Translations under genes and position numbers: made by a program | The notes under the pieces: model-generated | Database searches by the model: none | Seen by the model: only the letters and a program-made list of their open reading frames with translations | What the model was told of the DNA's origin: nothing | Part shown: piece after piece, positions 8,554 to 17,306 of the stretch | How the letters are laid out: every line of letters starts with the position of its first letter | How positions within the stretch are numbered: position 1 is the first letter of the stretch | Source of the DNA: Pseudonocardia sp. ICBG1293 | GTDB taxonomy: Bacteria; Actinomycetota; Actinomycetes; Mycobacteriales; Pseudonocardiaceae | Direction of reading: 5' to 3' | NCBI RefSeq assembly: GCF_020131355.1 | Contig: NZ_JAHLEL010000028.1 | Coordinates: forward strand, 1 to 51,063 | Length of the DNA stretch: 51,063 nt

Positions 8554-9782
8554 CGGCCGCCACTAGGGTCCCGCCGGGCACCGCGCCTACCAGCAGACCC
8601 GGCGCCGCGGCCACGACCGGAGTCGCTGACGGCGCCAAGGGTGGTCGGGCAGCCGTAGAAACCGACCGCGACGGTCGCGGCGATCTGCAACGCCGCATCC
8701 CGCGTCCCCGGCTTGAGCGCGTCCAGATCGATCCGGCCACCGGCCGCGAGATGCGGATCCGACGGCAACGTCAACACTGCGCGGACCCGGGCCTGAAAAT
8801 GGGCGAGGATCGGGGCCTCGTCGATCAACGCCGTCCGCCGGTCCTGCGACAACACCACCACCGCCCTGGCCGCAAGCTCCGCCCAGCCATTCCCGGCCAG
8901 CCAATCCAGGGTGCGGGCCGCACGTGAGGCGGCGTCCTGGGTCAGCGATCCGACGATCACCAACGAGTCCGCATGCGCGAGACCGCCCTGCATCGCTGAG
9001 TGCGTGATCCCGGTCCCGGAGTCGGTCACCAACACCTGCGCAAACCGCGACAACACGCCGAGGACAGCGTGGTAATCGGCATGCGAGAACGCCTCTGACG
9101 CCTCTGGTTCCTGCTCTGAGGCCACGATCTGGAGTCGGTCGACGAGGTGGACGTAGCGGGACAGGTCCGAGAAACTCTGGATCCGATCCAGATTCGCCAA
9201 CAGGGAACGGACCGCCACCCGGCCGGCCTGCTTCTCTCCCACCAGGCGGTCGGCGAGGGTCCCGGCGTCGGGGTTCGCGTCGACCGCGACCACACGCTCC
9301 CCGCGATGCTCCGCCAGCAACAAGCCCAGCAGCGCTGACACGGTTGTCTTCCCGACACCGCCTTTCAACGCGCCGACCAGCACCGAATGCGCACCGTCGA
9401 GGGGTGTGCGGATCAACCGGCGCTGCTCGACCAGACGCTCCTCCGCTGCGGAGATCCCCGGGTTGATCCCGGTCATCCGGTGCCACGCCGCACGCCACCC
9501 CTGTTTCGGGACCGCGCCCCGAGCCCGGACCGCGTCCACGAACGGCTCAGGCCCCGCCGACAGCGCCTCCACACCGGCGGCGTCACCACCGTCCGGCACC
9601 GCGCGAGCGGGCCGCGGCGACCACTCAGCCAGCGGGACTCCGGGGGCGACCTCGTGATCGGGCAGCGCCTCCCAGGAAGCATCGATCCACGACACCCCCG
9701 CACCACTACCACCGGCGCTGTCGCCGGGGACGCTGCCGCTGCTGACGCTGGTAGGGCTGTGGTGGTTGTTGGTACTGGTCAC
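8550..9782 (-). CDS. MinD/ParA-like ATPase of the transfer operon
   Basis: A 410-residue protein. Residues 1-125 are acidic and disordered. From about 135 a MinD/ParA-type ATPase follows: VLVGALKGGVGKTTVSALLGLLL carries the deviant Walker A, VVAVDANPDAGTLADRL the A' motif, and VLVTDSGTGITHSAM the Walker B strand. Such ATPases with long N-terminal extensions are common in actinobacterial T4SS and ESX loci, where they may position the secretion apparatus. It overlaps both neighbours by 4 bp (TcpC-like upstream, GH16 downstream), so it is translated with them. It is clearly distinct from the partition ParA at 2847. The GTG start at 9782 is set by the overlap. Confidence 0.88.
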   Translation of the reverse strand: MTSTNNHHSPTSVSSGSVPGDSAGGSGAGVSWIDASWEALPDHEVAPGVPLAEWSPRPARAVPDGGDAAGVEALSAGPEPFVDAVRARGAVPKQGWRAAWHRMTGINPGISAAEERLVEQRRLIRTPLDGAHSVLVGALKGGVGKTTVSALLGLLLAEHRGERVVAVDANPDAGTLADRLVGEKQAGRVAVRSLLANLDRIQSFSDLSRYVHLVDRLQIVASEQEPEASEAFSHADYHAVLGVLSRFAQVLVTDSGTGITHSAMQGGLAHADSLVIVGSLTQDAASRAARTLDWLAGNGWAELAARAVVVLSQDRRTALIDEAPILAHFQARVRAVLTLPSDPHLAAGGRIDLDALKPGTRDAALQIAATVAVGFYGCPTTLGAVSDSGRGRGAGSAGRRGARRDPSGGR

Positions 9783-10708
9783 AAGGCCTCCTCTGCTGTC
9801 GCGGGTAGGGCCTGGAGGTCGACGACCAGCCGGCCCGAGTCATGCCGACGCACCGGCACCCCCACACGCCGCCACACCACCGCCGCCCGCCGTTCTCCCT
9901 GTTCCGAACACGACGTCGGCGGGACCGCCGAGGGCCACACCACCGCCGACACCGCCTCGCCACCAGCGACAGCCCCGGCGACCGACCCGATCGCCGGCAC
10001 TCCGCCGGCACTGCTCTCGATCTCGATCTCGACCAGGGCGACGACATCCACCACGAAGCCGTAGTCCCAGGACAGGGCCCGGCCTGCTCGGGCCTGCAGC
10101 GCACGGCACCGGCCCTCGCCGGGGGCGGGGCCGGGCCAGCCCAGCTCCGCGTCCACCGGATACGACACATAGGCCGCCAGGGCACGGCGGCGCTGGTCGG
10201 GATCGGCCTGGTCGCAGGACAGATAATCGACCGCGAAGCACTCCGCGACCTGCCGCGCCTCCATCGGGTCCACCGGGTCCAGCGCTGCGAGAGGGCGTTC
10301 CACCGTGGTCCGCACCTGAACCGGACGATCCGCCGGACGACACAACACCTCCGTCAACGACGGCACCACGCCCGCCGCAAGCCCATCCGGATCGTCACCG
10401 ACGACGCCGGCCGGCGCATGCTCCTCGTACTTCTCCGGTGGAACGTCTGCGTCGAGTTCAGCATCGGCGAGACCGGCAGACACATCGACATCCGGCTCTT
10501 CCGGCGCATCCGCAGCGTCTTCCGCGACGTCAGCAACCACAGGCACGGGCGCAGCGCGTCCCGCACGCCCCGGGCGCGTGTAGGGCGGGCGCAGCGGCAC
10601 GGGTCGCGGCGTCGCCGCAGGTGCCGTCGCGGTGTCCCACCACGGCGGCAGCACCGACCGCGACGCAGTAGAGACACGACGCTTCACCACCCACCCCACC
10701 GCCTCCAC
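9779..10708 (-). CDS. TcpC-like conjugal transfer protein
   Basis: A 309-residue protein, first gene of the minus-strand transfer operon, starting at GTG 10708 (GTG 10687 is possible). Residues 15-115 are Pro/Ala/Asp-rich. The C-terminal part resembles the NTF2-like fold of TcpC/Orf13 conjugation proteins: PMEARQVAECFAVDYLSCDQ, then RRRALAAYVSYPVD, and GFVVDVVALVEIEIES. TcpC proteins are VirB8-like structural parts of Gram-positive T4SSs. I do not see a clear N-terminal membrane anchor, which TcpC normally has; residues 3-8 are only mildly hydrophobic. Order TcpC-ATPase-hydrolases is consistent with a transfer cluster. The family call is moderate. Confidence 0.6.
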   Translation of the reverse strand: MEAVGWVVKRRVSTASRSVLPPWWDTATAPAATPRPVPLRPPYTRPGRAGRAAPVPVVADVAEDAADAPEEPDVDVSAGLADAELDADVPPEKYEEHAPAGVVGDDPDGLAAGVVPSLTEVLCRPADRPVQVRTTVERPLAALDPVDPMEARQVAECFAVDYLSCDQADPDQRRRALAAYVSYPVDAELGWPGPAPGEGRCRALQARAGRALSWDYGFVVDVVALVEIEIESSAGGVPAIGSVAGAVAGGEAVSAVVWPSAVPPTSCSEQGERRAAVVWRRVGVPVRRHDSGRLVVDLQALPATAEEAL

Positions 10709-10906
10709 CGATCGATACCCGCCCCGAACACCACCACGACTGTATCCTATTCATTGTTGTATATCCGTCCACTAGAGCGTGTGATGCGCACCTGCGAACT
10801 CGGACCAGGGATAGAGTCCCGGAACCTGCTGGCCCCGGCCCCGCACCCCCGGCAATCGGGACCAGCAGGGACAACCAGGAACAGCCACGACACAAGAAGG
10901 ACCAGC
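10709..10906. promoter_or_regulatory. Divergent promoter region between transfer operon and EspR-like gene
   Basis: The 198-bp gap separates the minus-strand transfer operon from the plus-strand regulator. An AT-rich core (10739-10775, containing TTGTTGTATAT) is the likely promoter zone. Near 10857 it also contains CAATCGGGACCAGCA, which matches the core of the repeats at 23.6 and 25.4-26.0 kb. It is a plausible binding site for the EspR-like protein. Confidence 0.5.
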
Positions 10907-11524
10907 ATGACCCGACGACGAGCACAGCCCGACAGCCCTGCCAGCACCGCCACTACCAGCAGGAAGAGCACAGCAGCCAGCAGTCCGTCGGGGACGGTGG
11001 TGCCGGCGCGGATCAAGCCCGGCGCGCCGGACCCGAACCGGTTCGGCACCATCAGCGAACGGCTGAACTACCTCGCCACCACCATCCGGCGTCCCAACGG
11101 CACCGTCTTCGCCGCCACCGACATCGTCCGATGGATCCGAAGCCAAGGCGGCAGCGTCAGCGACGTCTACATCACCAAAATCCTCAACGGCACCCGCGGG
11201 AAAGAACCCTCACCCACCTACCTGCGCTGGCTCGCCCGCTACTACAACGTCGCCGACGACTTCTTCTACAGCGACCACCCCGAAGCCGTGGACGGGCCCG
11301 CGCACACCCTGCACATCCTGGTCCGCGAACCCGCCGGGACCGACCTGCTTCACAACTGGGCGCTCCTCCCAGAGCGACAGCGCGACATCGTCTCCGCCCT
11401 GATCACCAGCATGGTCCCCCCGCACCACCGCCACGCCCTCAGCACCACCGCCGACCAACACGACGACGACACCGACGAGGACGACACCTCGACGACCTCG
11501 ACGACGAAGATCCGCCGGCCATGA
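10907..11524 (+). CDS. EspR-like XRE-family regulator
   Basis: A 205-residue DNA-binding protein. The ATG at 10907 follows AGAAGGA at a good distance. Residues 1-40 are basic and Ser/Thr-rich. Residues about 45-125 match the EspR layout: FGTISERLNYLATTI, an extended first helix, then SVSDVYITKILNGTRGKEPS as recognition region and YLRWLARYYNVADDFFYSD. The C-terminal helix (LLPERQRDIVSALI) would dimerise, and the tail is Asp/Thr-rich. EspR-like proteins bind distant sites as nucleoid-like activators. It overlaps the thioesterase gene by ATGA, so they were one operon. It is divergent from the transfer operon and may control it. A second EspR-like gene lies at 20055-20555. Confidence 0.82.
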   Translation: MTRRRAQPDSPASTATTSRKSTAASSPSGTVVPARIKPGAPDPNRFGTISERLNYLATTIRRPNGTVFAATDIVRWIRSQGGSVSDVYITKILNGTRGKEPSPTYLRWLARYYNVADDFFYSDHPEAVDGPAHTLHILVREPAGTDLLHNWALLPERQRDIVSALITSMVPPHHRHALSTTADQHDDDTDEDDTSTTSTTKIRRP

Positions 11525-11754
11525 CCACCGCGCTCCGATCTGCCAGGGCCAGCCGAAGCAGAGCTGACGGCGAGATGTCGATCTTCTACGTCGTTCCCGA
11601 CGATCAACTCGTCCCCGATCTCCACCCCACGCTCGGCGCGTTCCGGGCCGGGGAACACGTGTTCGCGACCGGGTATCTCGTCGGGCTCCTCGAAGCGCCC
11701 TGCATGGGCTTCCTCCGCCACCACCGCGCCGTCGACGGCCAGACCCCGGTCGGA
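11521..11754 (+). pseudogene. Hot-dog thioesterase-like gene, 5' part, split by IS1634-family element
   Basis: The ATG at 11521 overlaps the EspR-like stop (ATGA). 78 codons follow before the insertion point, including FYVVPDDQLVPDLHPTLGAF and VFATGYLVGLLEAPCMGFL, which resemble FlK-like/acyl-CoA hot-dog thioesterases (helix with a central ALxE-type segment). The TCGGA target duplication at 11750-11754 marks the break. Joining codon 78 to position 16893 restores one open frame of 215 codons, so the gene was intact before the insertion and is now inactive unless the element excises precisely. The natural substrate is unknown. Confidence 0.75.
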
Positions 11755-11847
11755 CCTGAGTTGCACAGGTAGTCGGGGGTTGTGAGGTGTCGTTGCTGGT
11801 CAGCGGGCTGTGGGGTCGGGATCTGGGGCACTAATCGGTAGTCTCGG

Positions 11848-12381
11848 GTGGTGTTCGTCCGGAAGGTGAAGACGGCGTCCGGGGCGACGGCGGTGCAGAT
11901 CGTGGAGAAGCGCCACGGGGTCCGGCGGATCGTCGCCCACGTCGGTTCCGCTCATGATGACGCCGAGCTCGCAGTGCTGATCGCCTCAGCGCGGGATCGC
12001 ATCCATGCAGGTCAGCAGGCCCTCGACCTCGACGCCCCTGCCACCGGGGGCGCGGCGGGCGCGGTCGTGACCGGGTCGGCGAGCGAGGTCCTGTGGAACG
12101 TCCTGTGCGATGCCTACCGCCGGTTGGGGTTCGACCAGCTCGCCGACGAGGTGTTCCGGGCGCTCGTGCTCGCCAGGATCGTGGAGCCCACCAGCACCTC
12201 TGCCGCGGTCGGGGTCCTCGATGAACTCGGGGTGGTCGCGCCGCATCGCAACACCTTCACCGCGGCGCTGCGCCGCTGCAGCGACAAGGACTACCGGGCC
12301 GTCCTGGCCGCCGCCTGCACCGTGGCCTCGCGGGTGGGGGCGGCGTCGCTGGTGCTCTATGACGTGACCACGCTGCATTTC
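11848..12381 (+). pseudogene. IS1634-family transposase, N-terminal fragment
   Basis: Starts at GTG 11848 (or GTG 11851) and encodes 178 residues beginning FVRKVKTASGATAVQIVEK, a standard opening of IS1634 transposases, through SLVLYDVTTLHF, which holds the first catalytic Asp. The frame is broken after TTC at 12379-12381 by the Tn3-family element. Joining this codon to 15776 gives DVTTLHFEVEHEDTLRKVG in one frame, proving that the two fragments are one gene split by the insertion. Confidence 0.93.
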
Positions 12382-15300
12382 GGGGGCGCCGTAGTATCCG
12401 GAATTTTTCGGGCGGATATGGAGGATGCAGGGCTGTGACCTCGTGGTTCGTGGGGATAGGTCAGATAAGCCGCGATTATCGCGTGTCTCAATCTATCGAG
12501 GCGGAAGCGACCATGGACTCGTCTCGACAGCAGTGGCCACGGAGTGCGCTGCCAGAGACGACAGTGGGTCTGAGCAGCGACGATGGGTGCTGTGGTGGCT
12601 GGCCAGTGAGTGAAACTTGCCCGATGACGGGGGCGTCGCGTCGTGAGGACGGCGAACCTGATCAGAACAGGGTGTCGCGGACACGTAGTGGTCGGTAGCC
12701 GGTCGGGCTGAGTTGGGCGAGTTCGCCGTCGATGTCGACCTCGATGGCGCCGAAGAAGTTGATGTTCTCCGAGTGGGCCGGGGAGATGTGGGCCAGGACC
12801 TCGTCGTCGATGCGGCGACCGGCGGCGCGCATCTGCTCGACGGCCAGGCCGTAGTACTCGGTCGTCCAGGTGACCACGGCGTTGGTGACGAGGGTGAGGC
12901 ACCACGCCTGCTCGGTCTGTCCCTCCAGGTGTCGGGCGCGGATCATGCCCTCGTGGGCGTAGAGCAGGTCCCGCTTGAGCGCGTGCAGCGACTCGCCCTT
13001 GTTCAGCTGCCGGGAGATCTTGCGCCGGTAGGCCGGATCGGACAGGTACCGGGCGGTGTAGACGGTTCTGCGCAGCGCGCCGTACTCCTTGAGCGCCGCG
13101 GCGAGCGCGTTCTGCCGCCCGGACGCCGAGAGTTTCCCGACCAGTAGCGATGCGGTGGCGTGCCCGAACTTCAGCGACCCGGCCAGGCGCAGCAGGTCGT
13201 CCCAGTGCTCGGCGATCAGGTCGGTGTTGAGCTTGCGAGCCAACAGCGGCCCCGTCAGGGGGAACGCCGTCTCGGCCGCCGCCTTCGCACCCGTCCGGTA
13301 GAGAGTGATCTTGCCCAGGTCCCGGATCCGCGGTGAGAGCTGCAACCCGAGCAGGTCGAACAGCCCGAAGTTGACCAGGGTGACGCCGTGCGTGTCGGTG
13401 GCGTGCTCGGTGATCGGGATGTCGGTCGCGTTGCCGAGGATCTCGTCCAGGACGTAGTGCGCCTCGCGTTTCGTGGCGACGATGATCTTCGTGCCGTAGG
13501 TGGTATGCTGATCGGTCACGTGCGTGTAGGTCGACAGGCCCTCGTGCGCAAAATACCTGCTCAGAGCCCTGGCGGTGACCGACTTACCTCGCGTCGGGAA
13601 CCGCTGACCGTCCGAAGAGGACAGCGTGCCGGTGCCGAACACCGGGGTCAGCGGCAGGCGCTGGTGGTAGCCGATCAGCGCCAGGTTCGCCGCCCGCAGC
13701 GTTTCCTCCCGTACGTACCACTCGGCGGTCCAGGCCAGGATGTCGTAGGAGATCCCGCACGCGTCCGCCATCCGTGTGAGCCCGAGGTTGGTGGACTGGG
13801 CGAGCAACACCGCGATCAGGTTCCGCTTCAGCTCGCGCGTGCGGGCCTGCTTGCCGCCGGCGTGGGTGAAGCAGTCCAGGAACCCGGTGCGCTTGTCCAT
13901 CTCGATCAGCAGCGACACGATCGGCGCGAACGGCAGCATCTCGGTCAGCTCCGCCTTCAACGCTCTCGCCTCGGCCGGGATGTCCTCCGCGGTCAGCGGG
14001 GAGATCACCAGATCGCCGTCGTCGTCCAGGCGGACCGGGCCGTCGCCGTGGGCGAGCGTCGTTTCCAGCTTGCCCAGCGCGGTGTGCAGCTCGTCTTCGG
14101 CCTCGGCCAGGCCGGTGGCGGCGTCGGAGGGTTTGCCGACCAGTCGGCAGAACTCCGCCCGCTGATCCGCCCACTTGTCCTCGGTGAGCAGGTAGGCGGC
14201 CGGGTCGGAGTAACGGCGGCTGCCCGGCACGAACACGTCCCCGGTGCGCAGCCCGTCCCGCAGGGCCAGCAGCACGCACAGCTCCCAGTAATGCCGATAC
14301 GCCGTCGCGCTGCGGTTCGCCGCGGCGGTGTCCAGGTAGCCGCGGAAGCGGGCCGGGACGAACCCGCTCGGCGCGTCGTCGGGGACCTTGCGGGCGCCGG
14401 TGGCGTTGAGCTCCCGCAGGATCGCCACCGCCTCCAGCAGCTCGGCCGCGGCGGTGCCGCCGGCGAAGGTCACGGCGTCGAGGACGTTCGGGGTGAACTG
14501 GCGCAGGTACCCGTACGAGCCGTCCAGCGCGGCGAGGTGCCCGTGATCGCGCGGCAGCGGCGGCAACGCGCTCGACTGCGCCGAACGCAGCCGGTCCCAG
14601 CCGACCCGCTCGCCCCGGATCAGACCGCCGACATCGCCGTCCGGCACCGCCGGGTCGGCCACGATGGCCAAGATCGCGTCCAGAAGCTCCTGGCGGTCCT
14701 CCCCGGACTTGGCGCGTTCGGCCAGATAGTCCCGCATCCTGTGCGCGGCCTTGCTCTCCCGCGCCGAGAGCGCCTGGTCGAACAGCGCCACCACCTCGTC
14801 GAGCACCTCGGTCGCCGACTGGGCCAGCAACGTCAGCAAGATCGGGTACCGGCGTTCCGGCTCCCGCCGTTCCAGCGCTTGGGCGGTGAGGCGGCGACCG
14901 ACCGTGGCCAGGAACCGGCGGCGTTCGGCCGGCAGCACCGACAGGTCCAACGCGTGGGCGTCCATTCCGCGCAGGAACTCCAGCTTCGCGATCTCGGCCT
15001 TCACCGCCGCGGGCGAGGCCTCCACCGGCCCCTTCCCCAGCCACCGCAGCCGGGTCATCCCGATCTCCGAATCCACCACCAGCAGCCCGTCCAGCCCGAC
15101 GCGGCGGGCGTCGGTGAACTCGTGCGCCAACCGGTCGAACGTCTCCTGCCGGGCCACCTCGCGGGCGTGGGCGACCCGCTTGACCACCGTCACCGGTCCC
15201 GGCCGGATCACCCGCGCCGAGATCAGGAACTCGCACGCCAGCCGGAACAGCAGCGTCGGCGAATCATGCTCCATCGCCCGCGCCAGCAGGAACTCGTCGA

Positions 15301-15770
15301 GCTCCTTGATCTCCAGCGTCGTCGGCGGCCGCCACCCCAGATACTGCGCCGCCAGCCGAAGATGCTCGGTGCGGGTCTTCGCCCGGCGCCCATACGAACC
15401 GATCACGGCCGGATCCACGCGCAACTGCTCAGCCAGGCGCACCACCGCCGCCTGCGGCGCCGACGCCACCTCATCCGGCACGAACCCCAACCACGACAAC
15501 GAGCACACCGCGACCGCCAGACCCAGCCGATCCGCCGCGCCCCGGCCCCGACCGGGATCAACAAACGCAACGTCCGCCGGGGCCAGCGTGAAGAACCGGA
15601 ACAACTCCTCCCGGCCGATCTCCGGGAACCGCCGCAGCCTCTCCAGCTCGACGTCTGTGAACACCGGAGCGACCACCCGACAACCTCCCGACCAGAACCC
15701 CAGAAACCCCCTGGTCAGGAGCCTACCCAGCCATATCCGCCCGATTATTCCCGGATACTACGGCGACCCC
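12382..15770 (-). mobile_element. Tn3-family element with transposase only
   Basis: 3389 bp bounded by 40-bp inverted repeats (12382-12421 and 15731-15770, 35 of 40 identical, outer bases GGGG and shared core CGCCGTAGTATCCGG). A 5-bp duplication ATTTC lies at 12377-12381 and 15771-15775, as usual for Tn3. It encodes only the transposase. The 240 bp between the left repeat and the tnpA stop hold no gene; a 13-bp palindrome CGCGATTATCGCG near 12473 is the only structure seen. No resolvase or passenger gene is present, as in IS1071-like elements. Confidence 0.95.
12662..15676 (-). CDS. tnpA: Tn3-family transposase
   Basis: A complete 1004-residue DDE transposase, the normal Tn3 TnpA length. The GTG at 15676 has GGGAGGT 8 bases upstream. 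The N-terminal DNA-binding part (residues 1-130, opening PVFTDVELERLRRFPEI) recognises the inverted repeats. The central part includes RELKRNLIAVLLAQSTNLGL. The catalytic region follows SSDGQRF (first Asp), then YTHVTDQHTTYGTKII with the second Asp region, and the C-terminal half includes GESLHALKRDLLYAHEG, which carries the catalytic Glu region. The frame is unbroken, so the element may be active. It sits inside the IS1634-family transposase gene in the opposite orientation. Confidence 0.95.
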   Translation of the reverse strand: MVAPVFTDVELERLRRFPEIGREELFRFFTLAPADVAFVDPGRGRGAADRLGLAVAVCSLSWLGFVPDEVASAPQAAVVRLAEQLRVDPAVIGSYGRRAKTRTEHLRLAAQYLGWRPPTTLEIKELDEFLLARAMEHDSPTLLFRLACEFLISARVIRPGPVTVVKRVAHAREVARQETFDRLAHEFTDARRVGLDGLLVVDSEIGMTRLRWLGKGPVEASPAAVKAEIAKLEFLRGMDAHALDLSVLPAERRRFLATVGRRLTAQALERREPERRYPILLTLLAQSATEVLDEVVALFDQALSARESKAAHRMRDYLAERAKSGEDRQELLDAILAIVADPAVPDGDVGGLIRGERVGWDRLRSAQSSALPPLPRDHGHLAALDGSYGYLRQFTPNVLDAVTFAGGTAAAELLEAVAILRELNATGARKVPDDAPSGFVPARFRGYLDTAAANRSATAYRHYWELCVLLALRDGLRTGDVFVPGSRRYSDPAAYLLTEDKWADQRAEFCRLVGKPSDAATGLAEAEDELHTALGKLETTLAHGDGPVRLDDDGDLVISPLTAEDIPAEARALKAELTEMLPFAPIVSLLIEMDKRTGFLDCFTHAGGKQARTRELKRNLIAVLLAQSTNLGLTRMADACGISYDILAWTAEWYVREETLRAANLALIGYHQRLPLTPVFGTGTLSSSDGQRFPTRGKSVTARALSRYFAHEGLSTYTHVTDQHTTYGTKIIVATKREAHYVLDEILGNATDIPITEHATDTHGVTLVNFGLFDLLGLQLSPRIRDLGKITLYRTGAKAAAETAFPLTGPLLARKLNTDLIAEHWDDLLRLAGSLKFGHATASLLVGKLSASGRQNALAAALKEYGALRRTVYTARYLSDPAYRRKISRQLNKGESLHALKRDLLYAHEGMIRARHLEGQTEQAWCLTLVTNAVVTWTTEYYGLAVEQMRAAGRRIDDEVLAHISPAHSENINFFGAIEVDIDGELAQLSPTGYRPLRVRDTLF

Positions 15771-15775
15771 ATTTC

Positions 15776-16747
15776 GAGGTCGAGCACGAGGACACGCTGC
15801 GCAAGGTAGGGATGAGCAAGGAACGCCGGGTCGACCCGCAGATCCAGGTCGGGCTGCTCGTCGACCCGTCCGGGTTCCCACTCGAGGTCCGCTGCTTCGA
15901 GGGCAACAAGGCCGAGACGACCACTCTGCTACCCGTTCTGGAGGACTTCCGCAAACGGCACGACGTGAAGGACATGGTGGTCGTCGCCGATGCCGGAATG
16001 CTGTCCGCGTCGAACCTGAACGCGTTGGAGGACAACGGGTTCTCCTTCATCGTGGGGTCGAGGATCAGCAAGGCGCCCTACGATCTGGCCGCGCACGTCG
16101 AGCGTCACGGCAACGCCTTCGACGACGGCCAGGTCCTGGAGTCGCGCCGCGACATGGGGACAGGGAAGGCGAAACGGAGCCGGCGGGTCGTCTACCAGTA
16201 CCGCTTCGCCCGCCACAAACACGATGACCGGGCGATCAACGCCATGGTCGACCGCGCGGAGAAGGTCGCCGCCGGCACCCGGCCGTTGAAGAAGGACCGC
16301 TTCGTCCGCATCGCCTCCACCGGCACCGAGGTCGACTGGGGCCTGGTCGAACGCGCCCGCCAGCTCGCCGGGTTGAAGGGCTACGTCACCAACCTGGCCG
16401 AGTCCACCATGGACGGGCACAAGGTCGTGGCCGCCTACCACGACCTGTGGCAGGTCGAGGCCAGCTTCCGCATGGCCAAGTCCGACCTGCGAGCCCGACC
16501 GATCTTCCACCGCGAACGCGACGCCATCGAAGCCCACCTCACCGTCGTCTTCGCCGCCCTCGCGGTCTCCCGACACCTCCAGGACGCGGCAGGCGTGACC
16601 ATCAAGAAGCTGGTCACAGCCCTGCGCCCACTACGAACCGTCCGAGTCGACGTCGGCGGTCACCCGATCACCGCCGCCCCGCAGATCACCAGCGGCGCGC
16701 GTGCCATTCTCGACCGGCTCCCCACCATCACCGCGCCGGGGCACTAA
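15776..16747 (+). pseudogene. IS1634-family transposase, C-terminal fragment
   Basis: 323 codons plus stop, beginning GAG at 15776 just after the ATTTC duplication. It includes PQIQVGLLVDPSGFPLEVR, MVVVADAGMLSASNLNAL (second catalytic Asp), GLKGYVTNLAES and YHDLWQVEASFRMAKSDLRARPI (the YREK-like region with the catalytic Glu of IS4-superfamily transposases). A TAA stop at 16745-16747 was also used as target by the MITE. Together with 11848-12381 it makes a full 501-residue protein. Confidence 0.93.
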
Positions 16748-16868
16748 GAGGTCATTTCAGAACGAGGTCGACGTGTCTGTTGTAGACGACAAGCGGCTAT
16801 CTGACCTGCCGTTTGATCTGTCGTCGAGGGGTCAATGGAAACTCGACAAGTCGTTCTGAAACGACCTC
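16748..16868. mobile_element. 121-bp MITE-like element
   Basis: The ends are an 18-bp inverted repeat with one mismatch (left GAGGTCATTTCAGAACGA; right its complement with G for A at one position). TAA flanks it on both sides (16745-16747 and 16869-16871), a TNA-type duplication as made by some IS5-family elements. It has no coding capacity. Removing it puts the transposase stop codon 1 bp from the IS right end, as expected of the ancestor. Confidence 0.8.
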
Positions 16869-16892
16869 TAAACCTGTGCAACTCAGGTCGGA

Positions 16893-17306
16893 GCAAGGGT
16901 CGAGATCACCCACCGGGCGCCGTCGATCCCCGGCGCCCGACTCCAGGTCACCGCCCGCTGCATACACGAGGTCGACACCCGGTTCGTCTTCGCCGTCACC
17001 GCACGCGACCAGCACGGGGTCCTCGTCGCTGACGGACACGTCGTCCAGCACCTCGTCGCCGTCACCGCATTCCGCGCGGCGCTCCACGAACGCACGCCGG
17101 GAAAGGACACGCCCATGAATCGCCTACACAAGTCGTCTACCAGCAGAAACAGCGCTTACGACGAGAGCGTCAACAACAAGGAGGCAGCGCACGCAGCCGC
17201 GTACACGACCGGGGAACTCGCCCACCGCCTCCGCGAACACGGCTTCACCCACCACCGCGCCGCACGCCCGCAGGACACCGCCAAGGACGCAGGAGCGACG
17301 CCATAA
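16893..17306 (+). pseudogene. Thioesterase-like gene, 3' part
   Basis: This is the continuation of the gene begun at 11521. It reads ARVEITHRAPSIPGARLQVTAR and HEVDTRFVFAVTARDQHGVLVADG, the last strands of a hot-dog thioesterase, and then runs on without a stop through 63 further codons (from ATG 17115, MNRLHKSSTSRNSAYDES) to TAA at 17304-17306. The extra tail is less GC-rich and not part of the usual thioesterase fold. The ATG at 17115 has AAAGGA upstream, so the tail could be expressed by itself as a 63-residue peptide. Alternatively it is simply a C-terminal extension. Confidence 0.65.

Larger units (their letters stand above)
11755..16887 (+). mobile_element. IS1634-family insertion sequence carrying two later insertions
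   Basis: Ends are a 15-bp perfect inverted repeat, CCTGAGTTGCACAGG at 11755-11769 and its complement at 16873-16887. A 5-bp duplication TCGGA lies on each side (11750-11754 and 16888-16892). Without its passengers the element is 1615 bp and encodes a 501-residue transposase whose stop codon lies 1 bp from the right inverted repeat. It is interrupted by a Tn3-family element at codon 178 and by a MITE at the stop codon. Confidence 0.93.

Noticed and set aside
13388..16747. A single 1119-residue plus-strand gene across the Tn3 region
   Set aside because: Up to 15770 it is the antisense of tnpA, Arg/Gln-rich; only the part from 15776 is a real transposase fragment.
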